From positions 62,001-126,000 of the forward strand of contig CAAGAN010000006.1 of assembly GCA_900767825.1 (NCBI GenBank): DNA of 64,000 nucleotides, given 5' to 3'. Both the position numbers and the translations under genes were made by a program. Shown here piece after piece: positions 42,315 through 51,041 of this stretch (its first letter is position 1; each line of letters opens with the position of its first letter). The notes beneath the pieces were generated by a model. It was not told the origin of the DNA. It saw only the letters and a list, made by a program, of their open reading frames with translations, and made no database searches. Source of the stretch: Bacilli bacterium (GTDB lineage Bacteria > Bacillota_I > Bacilli_A > RFN20 > CAG-826).

Positions 42315-43661
42315 ATGGCTAATAAACATTTAGGTGCTTTAGATGAAAGCACAACCAAATCCATAATGGATTCATATTTAAAAGATGACAAGAATACTTT
42401 GACTAGGCATGCTTTATCGCGTTCTAACTTAAGCGATGTAACTTTTGTCTCGTCATCAAAAACTAATTTGAACAATGTCTTTTCAATTGATTTAAAGACA
42501 ATGCCTGTTTGCAATCAAAAGCAATCTGGTAGGTGCTGGATATTCGCTGCCTTAAATATCCTAAGGGAAATAATTGGAAAAAAATGCAAGATAAAGAATT
42601 TTGAATTATCTCAAAATTACATTTCTTTATATGACAAGATAGAAAAAGCTAATTTTGCCCTAGAATCAATAATTACTTTATGCCAGTATTCTCCAAATCA
42701 AAGAGTATATCAATACATATTGAATTGCCCGGTTTCTGACGGGGGACAATGGGATATGTTTGTAAATCTAGTCCTTAAATACGGCTTGATGCCAAAAGAT
42801 GCCTTTATCGAGACTAGCCAAAGCGAAGCTACTAGGGAAACTGATTTCCTTGTAAATGCCTATATTAGGAAATTTGCTTTTGAGGCAACTACTCTGGCCA
42901 AAGAAAAGAAAATGACTGAAGTCAGGAAACTCAAAGATAAATACATGGAACAAATATATGGCATGTTCTTATCTGCGTTTGGCGTTCCTCCAAAGAAATT
43001 CGATTTTAAATATACCGATGAAAAGGATAAATTCCATTGCGAAGAAAACTACACCCCAATGTCTTTCTTTGAGAAATATATCGGAAAAGATGTCCTTGAA
43101 TCCTTCCAGTCCTTAATAAATTCCCCAACAAAAGACAAGCCATATAAACGTAATTACACGGTTGATTATCTAGGAAATGTCATTGAAGGAAGACCAATTA
43201 ACCACCTTAATGTATCTATGTCTAGGATGAAAGAAGCCATAATTGCCCAACTTAGCGATGGTAATCCAGTTTGGTTTGGTAGCGATGTCTCTTTCTATAG
43301 GGATAGAGCGGGTGGATGCTGGGATGATAATGCATTCGATTATAAGACTATGTTTGGCAATGACCTTGATTTTGATAAGAGTGGTATGCTTGATTTCCGT
43401 CATTCCGCGATGAATCATGCGATGGTTATAACCGGAGTCGATTTAAAAGATGGCAAGATAGTCAAATGGAAGATTGAGAATTCCTGGGGTAGCGATAATG
43501 GACATGCTGGATATTACATCATGTCTAGTTCCTGGTTTGATAAATTTGTCTATCAGGCTGTAGTAGATAGGAAATATCTAAATAAAGTCGAATTAGACGC
43601 GATAAAGAAAGAACCAATTCACCTTGACCCTTGGGATCCGATGGGCACTTTAGCAAACTAA
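42315..43661 (+). CDS. pepC: Aminopeptidase C (bleomycin-hydrolase-type cysteine peptidase)
   Basis: 448 residues from ATG 42315 (GGAGG 7 nt upstream; an in-frame upstream ATG at 42261 lacks one). Family C1B: the catalytic Cys is in NQKQSGRCWIFAALNILRE (about residue 70), His in MNHAMVITGVD and Asn in KIENSWGSDNGHAGYYIMS; the papain-like core is interrupted by the large bleomycin-hydrolase insertion (VYQYILNCPVSDGGQWDMFV). It normally assembles as a barrel hexamer in the cytoplasm and releases N-terminal residues from peptides. The C-terminal residues NVELD...LDPWDPMGTLAN end as in PepC. Confidence 0.95.
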   Translation: MANKHLGALDESTTKSIMDSYLKDDKNTLTRHALSRSNLSDVTFVSSSKTNLNNVFSIDLKTMPVCNQKQSGRCWIFAALNILREIIGKKCKIKNFELSQNYISLYDKIEKANFALESIITLCQYSPNQRVYQYILNCPVSDGGQWDMFVNLVLKYGLMPKDAFIETSQSEATRETDFLVNAYIRKFAFEATTLAKEKKMTEVRKLKDKYMEQIYGMFLSAFGVPPKKFDFKYTDEKDKFHCEENYTPMSFFEKYIGKDVLESFQSLINSPTKDKPYKRNYTVDYLGNVIEGRPINHLNVSMSRMKEAIIAQLSDGNPVWFGSDVSFYRDRAGGCWDDNAFDYKTMFGNDLDFDKSGMLDFRHSAMNHAMVITGVDLKDGKIVKWKIENSWGSDNGHAGYYIMSSSWFDKFVYQAVVDRKYLNKVELDAIKKEPIHLDPWDPMGTLAN

Positions 43662-43663
43662 AG

Positions 43664-46105
43664 ATGAAAAAAGGCAACCTATTAAAGATATTGTTTGTCA
43701 AAGGAAGTAGAAACATTAAGAAAAACGTGCTTCTATTTCTTTCTATGTTTTTAATGGGCACTTTAGCCTTAACGCTTTATGTTGGGCTTTCTTCTAATTC
43801 AATCTCGCTTTCTTCTAGGGTTGACAAAGCCTATCTAGAAGGGAATTATCCTTCTTATTTTGCTTTGGTAAAAGAAGATGACCCATATAATGAAAAGAAA
43901 ATAAAATCATTATTAGAAGAAGGTGAATATTATGAGAAAAGATTATTTCTTCCGATTAAACTTAACGGAAGGGAATCTTATCTAGGTGTAGTAGATCCTT
44001 CCTTTACTTTATCTAAGCCAACCAAATTAGAAACTCCTTCATCTTCATCTACTTTCTTTTATATTGATTCATCATATAAAAACAATAATTTTGGATTTAG
44101 CCCTGAGGTAGGGGATTTAGTTTCTTTTTCCATCCCTATTTCTTCTTATTTATCTTCCTATTCGTCTATGTTATCTAAGTTAGATAAATATGTATTAGAC
44201 GGGAAAGAAAACATATTAAATAATCAGGATTTGATATTAGGGATGGGACTAACTTCCTTTATGGAGCATCCTGAAAACATATCAAAGGCTGCCTATAATC
44301 CATCTTTGTTATTAATGGATAAATCTTCTTTCACCTCATTAATAGAAAGCCAAATAAAGGATAATTATTCTAGCGAGGTTTCTTCTAGCTTGATTGATTT
44401 ATTGTCTACTTTTCTTTCTCCAAATGAATATCTATTTAAATTGACTAGGGGAAGGGAAAACATAGTAAAAGAACAAGTGGAAGATATATTAAATGCTGCC
44501 TCTAGTTTGCAAATGTCCTTCCTAGGTCAAAATAATCCATTAGAAAGCTCGGTCTATGTCGAATTAACCCAGGCAAAGCAATTAACCTATTTGTTCCCTG
44601 CCTTATTTTTTCTTGTTGCTACTTTGGTAATGTTAACGACTTTGTCTCAAATGATAGATAAAGAAAGATTAGAGATAGGGACATTAAAGGTGATTGGATT
44701 ATCTAATAAAGAAATATTAGGTCATTATATGTCCATTACTTCCTTTATTTTGGGTTTAGCGTGTTTAGTTGGCTTTATTATAGGTCCATTGATAATTCCA
44801 TCTATCATGGGTCAAAAATATGACATTTTATATACCCTTCCTTCAAGAAACATGTTTGTCTTCCCCTGGGTGAATGCAATTGGATCGGCCCTCATAATGA
44901 TTGGATTAGGATTCTTCTCTACTTTCTATTCTTGCTTCAAAGTAATTAGGGAAACCCCTTCATCTTGCATGAGGCCAATTATAAGAAAAGAAGAAAAAGA
45001 AGGGGGGCATTACTTAATTAAGTCATCTTCCCCGACGATTTTATCTTTAAAGATGTCTCTTAGGAGCATCAAGTCAAATATCTTTAAAAGCGCGATGGTT
45101 GTGATTGGAGTTGCTGGATGTGCGACGTTGCTTTTATGCGGATATGGAATAGATGATACTTTAAACAAGGGAATTAGTACTGACCTAGCGCTGAATTATA
45201 CTTCTTCTTTTACAGCAACTTATAACGAATCCGATGTTCCCCTTAAATTAGATGATTGTAGTTATGTAGAAACTTATTCAAATTCATATTTATCTTCTTC
45301 AACCATATCAACCAAGTCTAGAAGCGAAGTTTATTACGTTAGGCTTTATGAAGATAGCCATCCTTTCTATAAGGTTGATTTACCATCTACTGGAGTCGCT
45401 ATTTCTATAAAAACATCGAAGACATTAGGTGTTAAAGTAGGGGACGAGATCAATTTCACCGCCTTTAACAAAACCTATACTTCAACAGTTTCTTCTATAT
45501 TTGAGACATTCTCGTTAAATGGGGTATCCGCGACTTTTTCTAGCCTAGGCTTAACCCCTAGATATAATTATTGCTACATCAAATCTAATGATGAGATACC
45601 TCTAGATGAAGTAGAAAAGCAAATAAAGGATAACCATAAAGAGATTTCTACCATTATTTCAACCGAAGTCGCTAAAGAAAATATCGAAGTAACCGTATCA
45701 GGAATCAAGCTTATGACTGGGGCAGTCAAGTATTTTGCAATTGCTTTAGCTCTTGTTGTCTTATATAACCTTTCCTTAATGAATTTCACCTTGAAAAGAA
45801 GAGATATAGCAACTTTAAGGGTATTAGGCTTCTCTTCTTTTGAAATAGGAGAGACACTGATGTTTGAATCATTTATTCTCTCTTTGATTGGTTTCTTTAT
45901 TGGATGCCTATTTGGCTATCCATTCATGTCTGCCGTACTTAAAGTTAATGAAGTTAGCCTTGTGGAATTCCTAAAAACAATCAAATTTAGCTCATACGTG
46001 TATTCATTTATCCTTACTTTTGTTGTATTTGTTATTGTCAATTTCATCCTTGCTTTAAAGAGCAAGAAAGTAAAGATGGTTGAATCATTAAAGGCAATCG
46101 AATAA
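43664..46105 (+). CDS. FtsX-like ABC transporter permease
   Basis: 813 residues; the ATG at 43664 lies 2 nt after the PepC stop and is preferred over an in-frame TTG at 43631 inside PepC. One N-terminal helix (LLFLSMFLMGTLALTLYV), a large extracytoplasmic domain, three helices with the first FtsX domain (ALFFLVATLVMLTTLSQMID ... IGTLKVIGLSNKEI), a second large outside domain, and a second FtsX domain (FAIALALVVLYNLSLMNFTL, IATLRVLGFSSFEIG). This is the MacB/LolC-type fold that moves substrates outside the membrane. No ATPase gene accompanies it here, so it must use one encoded elsewhere. Confidence 0.85.
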   Translation: MKKGNLLKILFVKGSRNIKKNVLLFLSMFLMGTLALTLYVGLSSNSISLSSRVDKAYLEGNYPSYFALVKEDDPYNEKKIKSLLEEGEYYEKRLFLPIKLNGRESYLGVVDPSFTLSKPTKLETPSSSSTFFYIDSSYKNNNFGFSPEVGDLVSFSIPISSYLSSYSSMLSKLDKYVLDGKENILNNQDLILGMGLTSFMEHPENISKAAYNPSLLLMDKSSFTSLIESQIKDNYSSEVSSSLIDLLSTFLSPNEYLFKLTRGRENIVKEQVEDILNAASSLQMSFLGQNNPLESSVYVELTQAKQLTYLFPALFFLVATLVMLTTLSQMIDKERLEIGTLKVIGLSNKEILGHYMSITSFILGLACLVGFIIGPLIIPSIMGQKYDILYTLPSRNMFVFPWVNAIGSALIMIGLGFFSTFYSCFKVIRETPSSCMRPIIRKEEKEGGHYLIKSSSPTILSLKMSLRSIKSNIFKSAMVVIGVAGCATLLLCGYGIDDTLNKGISTDLALNYTSSFTATYNESDVPLKLDDCSYVETYSNSYLSSSTISTKSRSEVYYVRLYEDSHPFYKVDLPSTGVAISIKTSKTLGVKVGDEINFTAFNKTYTSTVSSIFETFSLNGVSATFSSLGLTPRYNYCYIKSNDEIPLDEVEKQIKDNHKEISTIISTEVAKENIEVTVSGIKLMTGAVKYFAIALALVVLYNLSLMNFTLKRRDIATLRVLGFSSFEIGETLMFESFILSLIGFFIGCLFGYPFMSAVLKVNEVSLVEFLKTIKFSSYVYSFILTFVVFVIVNFILALKSKKVKMVESLKAIE

Positions 46106-46165
46106 AGCATCTTCCTTGCATTTATCCATTATAAAAGTAAGATAAAAGCAATGGAGGAAATGAAC

Positions 46166-46306
46166 ATGGAAGGAAAAGTGCAAAAATATAGGTGCTTAGT
46201 CTGTGGGGAAATTGTCGTTCCTAATGAAGATGGGACATGCCCAATCTGCGGAGCTCCTTTTGAGGATTTAGTTCCAGTAGACGAAGACGGAAACGACATC
46301 GCCTAA
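46166..46306 (+). CDS. Rubredoxin-like zinc/iron ribbon protein, 46 aa
   Basis: 46 residues: MEGKVQKYRCLVCGEIVV ... GTCPICGAPFEDLVPV. Two CxxC knuckles with the Y-x-C start and F-E-D-L tail match the rubredoxin-like C-terminal module of rubrerythrins, here free-standing. It would hold one Fe or Zn and could act as a small electron carrier in peroxide defence. GGAGG sits 8 nt before ATG 46166. Its last bases overlap the convergent lipoprotein gene. Too short for many gene finders, but well supported. Confidence 0.8.
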   Translation: MEGKVQKYRCLVCGEIVVPNEDGTCPICGAPFEDLVPVDEDGNDIA

Positions 46307-47502
46307 TTCTTAATACACCAATTAAGTAAAGAATAAACAATCGGTTCGACATAACTTCTATTAGATTCATGATAGAAGCTACGTTCGGACTGATTTTCTT
46401 TTCTTTGGTAATCTACTTTCAATCCTTCTAGGACTTTAACATCAACATTATTTAGATATTCAAATTGCTCGAGCTTAACTCTTTCCTCATTAAAATAGGA
46501 AGCAGTTATAGTAGAAGTAGATGCATCAAAAGTATCATTATAGAAAACTCCGCCCGCATCGATAACATTGCCATTTTTACTAATTCCATCTGGATTAATA
46601 TGGAATATAGTTGGGATATATCCTGTTTCGTAACCCATTGGATTAGAACTAGATTCGCTTAATCCGTAATCAAGCTTGAATTTCTCCCATTGGTCTTTAG
46701 CCTGCTTTTGATATTCTTGCTCAATTTTGCTCCCATTAGGATTAACACTAGGCCCATATTCTTTGCCATTTTCATCAGCAACTTTTCTAATCCCCAAAAC
46801 ACCTGTATCGATATAAAACAAGGGGGACGTGTTATCGTTTGCCCTAAAATAAGAGGTAATAGAAGTCTCTTCTAGATAGCTACAGTCTGGACATCCTCCT
46901 AAACCAAAATATATGGTAAATTCAAGTACTCCGGTTAACTTCTTTTCATATAGGGAATCTAATATGGTTTTATCTATCTTTAACATTCTAGGATAGCTAA
47001 TCCTTGCATCCATCCATACTTCAAAAGATTCTTTAGAAGTAACCCAAGGCTTATTTTGGTCTACGTTATCATTTTGATATTTAAGTGTTCCATTCTCGAA
47101 TATCCCTAAGGTCTCGTGGTTAGAAAATAGCTTTAATCCAAATTGTTCTTCTTTTTTAGATATATCTTGGTAATCAAGGAAATAGACTAGCAAATTGTGT
47201 TTTTTGATATAAGGGGAGAGAATGTTATCGTGCCAATTGGCATAGCAAGAACAGAAATTGACTGTTGAATGGACTAGGAGGATAAAATTCTTTTTCTCGC
47301 TTATTAGATTATTAACTTCATCATAACTTATCTTGATCATATGGGAATCATTTTTGATTTCTTCATCCATTCCAATCAAAGTTCCCATGTCGATATTTAC
47401 CTTGCTAACTGAATCGATATTATTCCCACAGGAAAATAGAAGAGGAAAGCACAAGAAAGGAAGGGCGATATTTTTGATGATTTTTTTGTTTAATTTATCC
47501 AT
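46303..47502 (-). CDS. Lipoprotein with two thioredoxin-like domains
   Basis: 399 residues. Signal peptide NIALPFLCFPLLFSC with the lipidated Cys at about residue 25. The first thioredoxin-like segment includes NFILLVHSTVNFCSCYANWH (a C-x-C in place of CxxC); the second includes FTIYFGLGGCPDCSYLEETS with a true CPDC. Between and after them are ordinary alpha/beta segments (GIFENGTLKYQ, IPTIFHINPDG). Extracytoplasmic thiol chemistry is a reasonable guess. AAGGAA precedes the ATG. Only the second active site looks competent. Confidence 0.7.
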   Translation of the reverse strand: MDKLNKKIIKNIALPFLCFPLLFSCGNNIDSVSKVNIDMGTLIGMDEEIKNDSHMIKISYDEVNNLISEKKNFILLVHSTVNFCSCYANWHDNILSPYIKKHNLLVYFLDYQDISKKEEQFGLKLFSNHETLGIFENGTLKYQNDNVDQNKPWVTSKESFEVWMDARISYPRMLKIDKTILDSLYEKKLTGVLEFTIYFGLGGCPDCSYLEETSITSYFRANDNTSPLFYIDTGVLGIRKVADENGKEYGPSVNPNGSKIEQEYQKQAKDQWEKFKLDYGLSESSSNPMGYETGYIPTIFHINPDGISKNGNVIDAGGVFYNDTFDASTSTITASYFNEERVKLEQFEYLNNVDVKVLEGLKVDYQRKENQSERSFYHESNRSYVEPIVYSLLNWCIKN

Positions 47503-47777
47503 AAAATTCCTTCAACAAAATTAATTGAAAAAATTATAGCAATTTTTCGTTAAAATACTATTAAAAATAAATTTTTAAAAGATTAGGAAAAGGCTCGATG
47601 ATATCGAAGAAATCTCGATTTTTAAAATTTAAGAAAACGAAAGAAAAAAATATTTTGAAAATTTTTATTTATTTTTGTTAAATTTACCTATATATTTTTG
47701 TGCGTTGATTTTTGACTCCTTGGTAGCAAATCGACATTACATTTCTTTGTCTTCTTTTATGAGGGAGGGTAAACGTT

Positions 47778-49301
47778 ATGGAAGAAAACAATAATACCAT
47801 CATCAGCTTGTCACATGTATGCAAGCAATTCGACGGGACAACCGTTGTTGAGGACTTCAACCTCGATGTGCGAAAGGGAGAATTCATAACCATTTTAGGT
47901 CCATCAGGATGCGGCAAGACTACAACTTTACGTATGATTGCGGGTTTTGAACTTCCTAGCTCTGGTCAAATTCTTTTAAATGGAGAGGATATTTCCTTGC
48001 TTCCTCCATATAAAAGACCTGTCAACACGGTATTCCAGCATTATGCATTATTCGCCCATCTTGATGTCTATGATAATGTCGCCTTTGGACTAAAGCTAAA
48101 GAAAATTCCTTATCAAGTAAAGAATAGAAAAGGCGAAATGGTCACTAAATACAAAAGATTGACCCCAAAGGAAATCGATGAAAAGGTCTACAAGGCTCTT
48201 AAAGTCGTTGACCTTGATGAAATGGAAGATAGAGATGTCTCTACTCTTTCAGGTGGACAACAGCAGCGTGTTGCCATCGCACGTGCTATCGTTAATGAAC
48301 CAAAAGTATTGCTTCTAGACGAACCTCTTTCCGCTCTTGATCACAAGATGAGAAAAGACATGCAGATAGAATTGAAGGATATGCATAAGAAATTAGGCAT
48401 TACTTTCTTCTATGTTACCCATGACCAAGAAGAAGCCCTTACTATGTCGGATAGAATCGTCATCATGAAAGATGGAGTCATCCAACAAGTTGGTACTCCA
48501 GAAAATATCTATAATGAACCAGTCAATGCCTTCGTTGCTGACTTTATCGGTGAATCCAATATCTATAACGGAACAATCGTAGGAAAGAATAAAGTCCGTT
48601 TCATCGGGGCTAGCTTTGAACATCTAGATGAATTCCCAATGAATGAAAAAGTCGATGTCGTCATCCGTCCTGAAGATGTCATTATGGGAGAAGTCGATAA
48701 AGGAACAGTAAATGGAATTATCTCTTCTAAGATATTCAAGGGTGTCCATTATGAATTCATCGTTAATGTTGGCAAGAATGAAGTACTTTGTCGCGATACA
48801 AAGGACCATGAAGTCGGTACAAAAGTATCTTTAAGCGTTGATAAGAATAACATCCAAGTCATGCACAAGGAACTTACAGTCAACCAATATACCGATGCCT
48901 ATATCGATTCAAATAACAATGTCGTCATCGGCGAAGATGCCTTTGAATGCGATGTCACTAGGTTAATCCCCGGCTCCATCCTAAAAGATGATGGCAAGGT
49001 CGAAGATCCAAAAACTGGCAAGGTATATAACTTCAATGATGCAGAAGTAGTCGCAGAAGTAGATTTAGATAAAGTCGAACTCTCCGATGACTTAAGCTTA
49101 GGGCAAGCTAAAGGAACCATTATCCAAAGCGTTTGGATTGGTGACCATTACCAATATATTGTCCGTACCGAAGATGAAGAAGACTATGTCGTCAATTCTC
49201 CATATTCCTGGAATGAAAACGATATGGTATCCGTCTCCATCAAGAAAGAAGATATCCGTCTACGTCTAAAACTAGACGCCGATCAATATGTGGTGATGTA
49301 A
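47778..49301 (+). CDS. potA: Spermidine/putrescine ABC transporter ATP-binding protein
   Basis: 507 residues, against about 350-380 for most PotA. ATPase core: Walker A LGPSGCGKTT (about residues 39-48), Q-loop, signature LSGGQQQR, Walker B VLLLDEPLSALD and H-loop VTHDQEEAL. An insertion KKIPYQVKNRKGEMVTK sits in the helical domain. After the core come two TOBE-type beta modules (about 290-345 and 435-500), the second accounting for the extra length, so it may have extra regulatory binding. GAGGGAGGG precedes the ATG. First gene of potABCD, which takes up polyamines. Confidence 0.93.
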   Translation: MEENNNTIISLSHVCKQFDGTTVVEDFNLDVRKGEFITILGPSGCGKTTTLRMIAGFELPSSGQILLNGEDISLLPPYKRPVNTVFQHYALFAHLDVYDNVAFGLKLKKIPYQVKNRKGEMVTKYKRLTPKEIDEKVYKALKVVDLDEMEDRDVSTLSGGQQQRVAIARAIVNEPKVLLLDEPLSALDHKMRKDMQIELKDMHKKLGITFFYVTHDQEEALTMSDRIVIMKDGVIQQVGTPENIYNEPVNAFVADFIGESNIYNGTIVGKNKVRFIGASFEHLDEFPMNEKVDVVIRPEDVIMGEVDKGTVNGIISSKIFKGVHYEFIVNVGKNEVLCRDTKDHEVGTKVSLSVDKNNIQVMHKELTVNQYTDAYIDSNNNVVIGEDAFECDVTRLIPGSILKDDGKVEDPKTGKVYNFNDAEVVAEVDLDKVELSDDLSLGQAKGTIIQSVWIGDHYQYIVRTEDEEDYVVNSPYSWNENDMVSVSIKKEDIRLRLKLDADQYVVM

Positions 49302-49302
49302 A

Positions 49303-50148
49303 ATGGCCAAAGCTTCTTTAGGCAAGAAAACCAAGAGATTCTTCTCGTTTAAGAGGAAATACCTTGCAATTCCCTATTCTGTTTTCTTGATTTTATTTGT
49401 CCTCATCCCGATATTAATCATCATTATCTATGCTTTTACCGAGACTAAAGACGATGGTTCATTAGGCTTTTCTTTCTCGGCCCTAGTATCATTCTTTACT
49501 TCTCCAACCAAGATAAATATCCTGATTGTCTCCTTATTTATCGGTATGCTAAATACCATAATTTGCCTTCTTATTGGCTATCCAATCGCATATCTACTTG
49601 CAAATAGCAAGGTCAATAAAAATAAGATATTGGTCTTATTATTCATCATGCCGATGTGGATTAACTTCGTCTTAAGGACAGGTGCTACTAGAGACGTCTT
49701 GTCTTGGATGGGAATAAATGGAGGGAATCATCCTTATCTAGCTACTATGATAGGCATGGTCTATAACTACCTTCCATTTACAATACTTCCTTTATATACA
49801 ACTATGATAAAGCTAGATAAGAGCCAGCTTGAAGCTAGTGCCGATCTAGGTGCGAATAACGTTGAGACTTTCTTCCTCTCCGTTATTCCTCAATCAGTCC
49901 CAGGCATTGTTTCTGCTGCCGAAATGGTATTCATGCCTACAATCTCTAGCTATGTCATATCCGATACTCTTTCAGAAGGAAAGATTACCTTATTTGGCAA
50001 CATCATCTATTTGAACTTCTCGCAATCCCAATGGAATGAAGGCTCATTCATGGCCTTTATCATGCTGGTACTTGTAGGTATTTCAATGTTACTATCCTCT
50101 AAATTCGGCAAGGGTGAAAATAACCCAAGGGGGTCTTCGTTATGGTAA
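49303..50148 (+). CDS. potB: Spermidine/putrescine ABC transporter permease
   Basis: 281 residues, six helices, starting one base after potA. The N-terminal helix is VFLILFVLIPILIIIIYAF; the EAA coupling loop is ASADLGANNVETFFLSVIPQ (about 186-205), with the usual Glu replaced but the G and surrounding pattern kept. 'MPMWINFVLRTGATRDVLSW' is the conserved PotB/H block. Forms the membrane channel with PotC. Confidence 0.92.
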   Translation: MAKASLGKKTKRFFSFKRKYLAIPYSVFLILFVLIPILIIIIYAFTETKDDGSLGFSFSALVSFFTSPTKINILIVSLFIGMLNTIICLLIGYPIAYLLANSKVNKNKILVLLFIMPMWINFVLRTGATRDVLSWMGINGGNHPYLATMIGMVYNYLPFTILPLYTTMIKLDKSQLEASADLGANNVETFFLSVIPQSVPGIVSAAEMVFMPTISSYVISDTLSEGKITLFGNIIYLNFSQSQWNEGSFMAFIMLVLVGISMLLSSKFGKGENNPRGSSLW

Positions 50149-51041
50149 AAGAAATCGATATGTCTCTTATCAATGAGAAAAAGGCTAGGAAAAAAGCTAT
50201 CATCAATAAAACAATTGGACTATCTATCATTTGGCTTGTCTTGCTTTTGATGTATGTACCAATTCTAGTGTTAATCGCCTATTCGTTTACAACTGCGACA
50301 AACGTTGGAACCTGGACTGGATTTAGCTTCGATCTTTATAGTGCCTTATTTAAAGATAAGGAAATAATGACCGCACTTGGCAATACAATAATTATTGCAG
50401 TAGTGTCCGCTCTTATTTCAGTAATATTAGGGACGTGTGGAGCTATCGGGGTATTCTATTCGAAAAAGAAGACTAGGGCTGTTATTGAAACAGTTACCCA
50501 AATCCCAGTAGTCAATGCCGAAATAGTAATCGCCTTATCGTTGACCGTCATGTTTGTCTTTGTCGGAACTTATATATTTATGGGAAAGAATATCTTCTCT
50601 TTCTGGACCCTTTTATTAGGCCACATCATTCTTTCTCTTCCATTTGTATATCTTTCCGTCAAGCCAAAATTGCTCCAAATGGATCCACATATCTATGAAG
50701 CTGCCCTTGATTTAGGCTGCACCCAAAATAGGGCTATATGGAAAGTTGTCATCCCGGAAATTCTTCCAGGCATCCTCTCGGGTACCTTGCTTGCTGTTAC
50801 CTTGTCTTTAGATGACTTCATCGTTACGGCCTTTACTAGAGGTGCTGGGCTTCTTTCAGGAGAAAAGACAATCGATACTTTATCGACCTTAGTCCAAGCC
50901 AAAATCAAAAAAGGCCCAGTTCCACCAGAAATGAGAGCCTTAACTACAATTATCTTCCTAGTTGTATTAGCTTGCGTTATCGCGATAACAATCGTTAATA
51001 ACGTCAATTCTAGGAAAAAGAAAGGGAGGGAAAGACTATGA
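50142..51041 (+). CDS. potC: Spermidine/putrescine ABC transporter permease
   Basis: 299 residues, six helices. The ATG at 50142 overlaps potB by 7 bp and has AAGGGGG 9 nt upstream. The EAA loop is EAALDLGCTQNRAIWKVVIP (about 186-205); 'GTLLAVTLSLDDFIVTAFTRG' is the conserved PotC/I segment. Pairs with PotB in the polyamine importer. Confidence 0.92.
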   Translation: MVKEIDMSLINEKKARKKAIINKTIGLSIIWLVLLLMYVPILVLIAYSFTTATNVGTWTGFSFDLYSALFKDKEIMTALGNTIIIAVVSALISVILGTCGAIGVFYSKKKTRAVIETVTQIPVVNAEIVIALSLTVMFVFVGTYIFMGKNIFSFWTLLLGHIILSLPFVYLSVKPKLLQMDPHIYEAALDLGCTQNRAIWKVVIPEILPGILSGTLLAVTLSLDDFIVTAFTRGAGLLSGEKTIDTLSTLVQAKIKKGPVPPEMRALTTIIFLVVLACVIAITIVNNVNSRKKKGRERL

